From Planctomycetota bacterium (GTDB lineage: Bacteria; Planctomycetota; UBA11346): DNA of 5,699 nucleotides. Made by a program: the position numbers and the translations under genes. Position 1 is the first letter of the stretch; each line of letters starts with the position of its first letter. Below are positions 5,350-5,699 of the stretch, piece by piece. The notes beneath the pieces are model-generated. The model worked only from the letters and a program-made list of their open reading frames with translations. It was not told the origin of the DNA and made no database searches. Where the stretch lies: the NCBI GenBank assembly GCA_013816645.1, contig JACDEC010000229.1, positions 1-5,699 on the forward strand. The letters are read 5' to 3'.

Positions 5350-5699
5350 CTACCCCCCCTGGTCCGGACGCACCCGTTCCACGACCTCGAGGTCGTGGCC
5401 GCCGAGGGCGCTGATGTGCCGATCCGACGAGGTGATCAGGCGCATGCGGCGCACGCCGAGGTGGTGGAGGATCTGCGCGCCGATGCCGTAGTCGCGCGGA
5501 TCCATCGCCGTCGACAGCGCGCGCGCCGTGGGTTCGCGGTGGTCGCGGCCACCAAGCGCGACCAGGCCATCGGCCAGGCCACGGCCTTCGGGATCGTGCA
5601 CGGCCAGGAACACGCCCTCGCCGGCCTCGGCGATTTGGCGCAGGCAGGCGTCGGGATCGACCGCGCCCGGCACCGGTGCCAGGCGACCGGTCAGCGCCG
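5350..5699 (-). CDS. ribBA: C-terminal part of RibBA-type protein with degenerate GTP cyclohydrolase II domain
   Basis: The visible ~115 residues align with the end of the GTP cyclohydrolase II domain of riboflavin-pathway RibBA proteins. Landmarks are ALTGRLAP, LRQIAEAGEGVFLAVHDPEG, DYGIGAQILHHLGVRRMRLI and the ending LEVVERV. Active RibA enzymes bind zinc through the Cys of ECLTGD and the two Cys of RCDCG. Here the first is replaced (ALTGR) and the second block reads AVDPD. The TVEAN segment is also missing, and LLTNNPKK has become LITSSDRH. The domain should not hydrolyse GTP. This matches the RibBX variant, in which an active N-terminal dihydroxybutanone-phosphate synthase (RibB) is joined to a non-catalytic RibA-like domain. 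The RibB part lies beyond the window, so its presence is inferred. The frame has no start inside the window that would make sense. panD follows after 193 bases on the same strand. Confidence 0.8.
   Translation of the reverse strand, partial: ALTGRLAPVPGAVDPDACLRQIAEAGEGVFLAVHDPEGRGLADGLVALGGRDHREPTARALSTAMDPRDYGIGAQILHHLGVRRMRLITSSDRHISALGGHDLEVVERVRPDQGG

Noticed and set aside
5249..5491. A rightward open frame across the inverted-repeat element and the ribBA-type gene
   Set aside because: It is antisense to a conserved protein and runs through non-coding repeats.

Overview
This is a high-GC window from a Gram-negative-type bacterium. It holds five protein-coding genes, two of them cut by the window edges, and an unusually large amount of palindromic non-coding DNA. 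The lineage cannot be fixed from the sequence. The degenerate RibA-like domain at the right edge recalls the RibBX variant described in Proteobacteria. The RlmN, PanD and DbpA-domain proteins and the GC-rich intergenic hairpins would also suit Myxococcota or Planctomycetota. I treat the organism as unresolved.

Left part (1-2465): a MurC-like Mur ligase, lacking its C-terminal part, runs leftwards out of the window. Divergent from it are two rightward genes. The first encodes a small protein made of two DbpA-type RNA-binding domains with no helicase attached. The second is rlmN, the radical-SAM enzyme that methylates A2503 of 23S rRNA. DbpA-type domains classically bind helix 92 of 23S rRNA, so both products may act on the peptidyl-transferase region. 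The pairing is suggestive but unproven.

Middle (2466-3199): 734 bases without a credible gene lie between the convergent rlmN and a membrane-protein gene. They are packed with structured repeats. First come three copies, plus one half copy, of a ~57-bp double-hairpin unit with compensatory stem changes. Next is a 17-bp tandem repeat in five copies. Last is a run of back-to-back perfect hairpins. From 2821 onwards the heptamer GCGNAGC, the core of very stable mini-hairpins with GNA loops, occurs twelve times on the + strand.

Right part (3200-5699, all leftward): an unrecognised single-pass membrane protein with a Ser/Arg-rich cytoplasmic arm and a helical outer domain has a good Shine-Dalgarno and a plausible promoter. 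Upstream of it lie a 328-base spacer, then panD (aspartate 1-decarboxylase, pantothenate/CoA pathway) with a strong hairpin right after its stop. Beyond panD is a ~155-bp element bounded by a perfect 19-bp inverted repeat built from GTCCGGAA units. The window ends in the 3' part of a ribBA-type riboflavin gene whose GTP cyclohydrolase II domain has lost its zinc cysteines.
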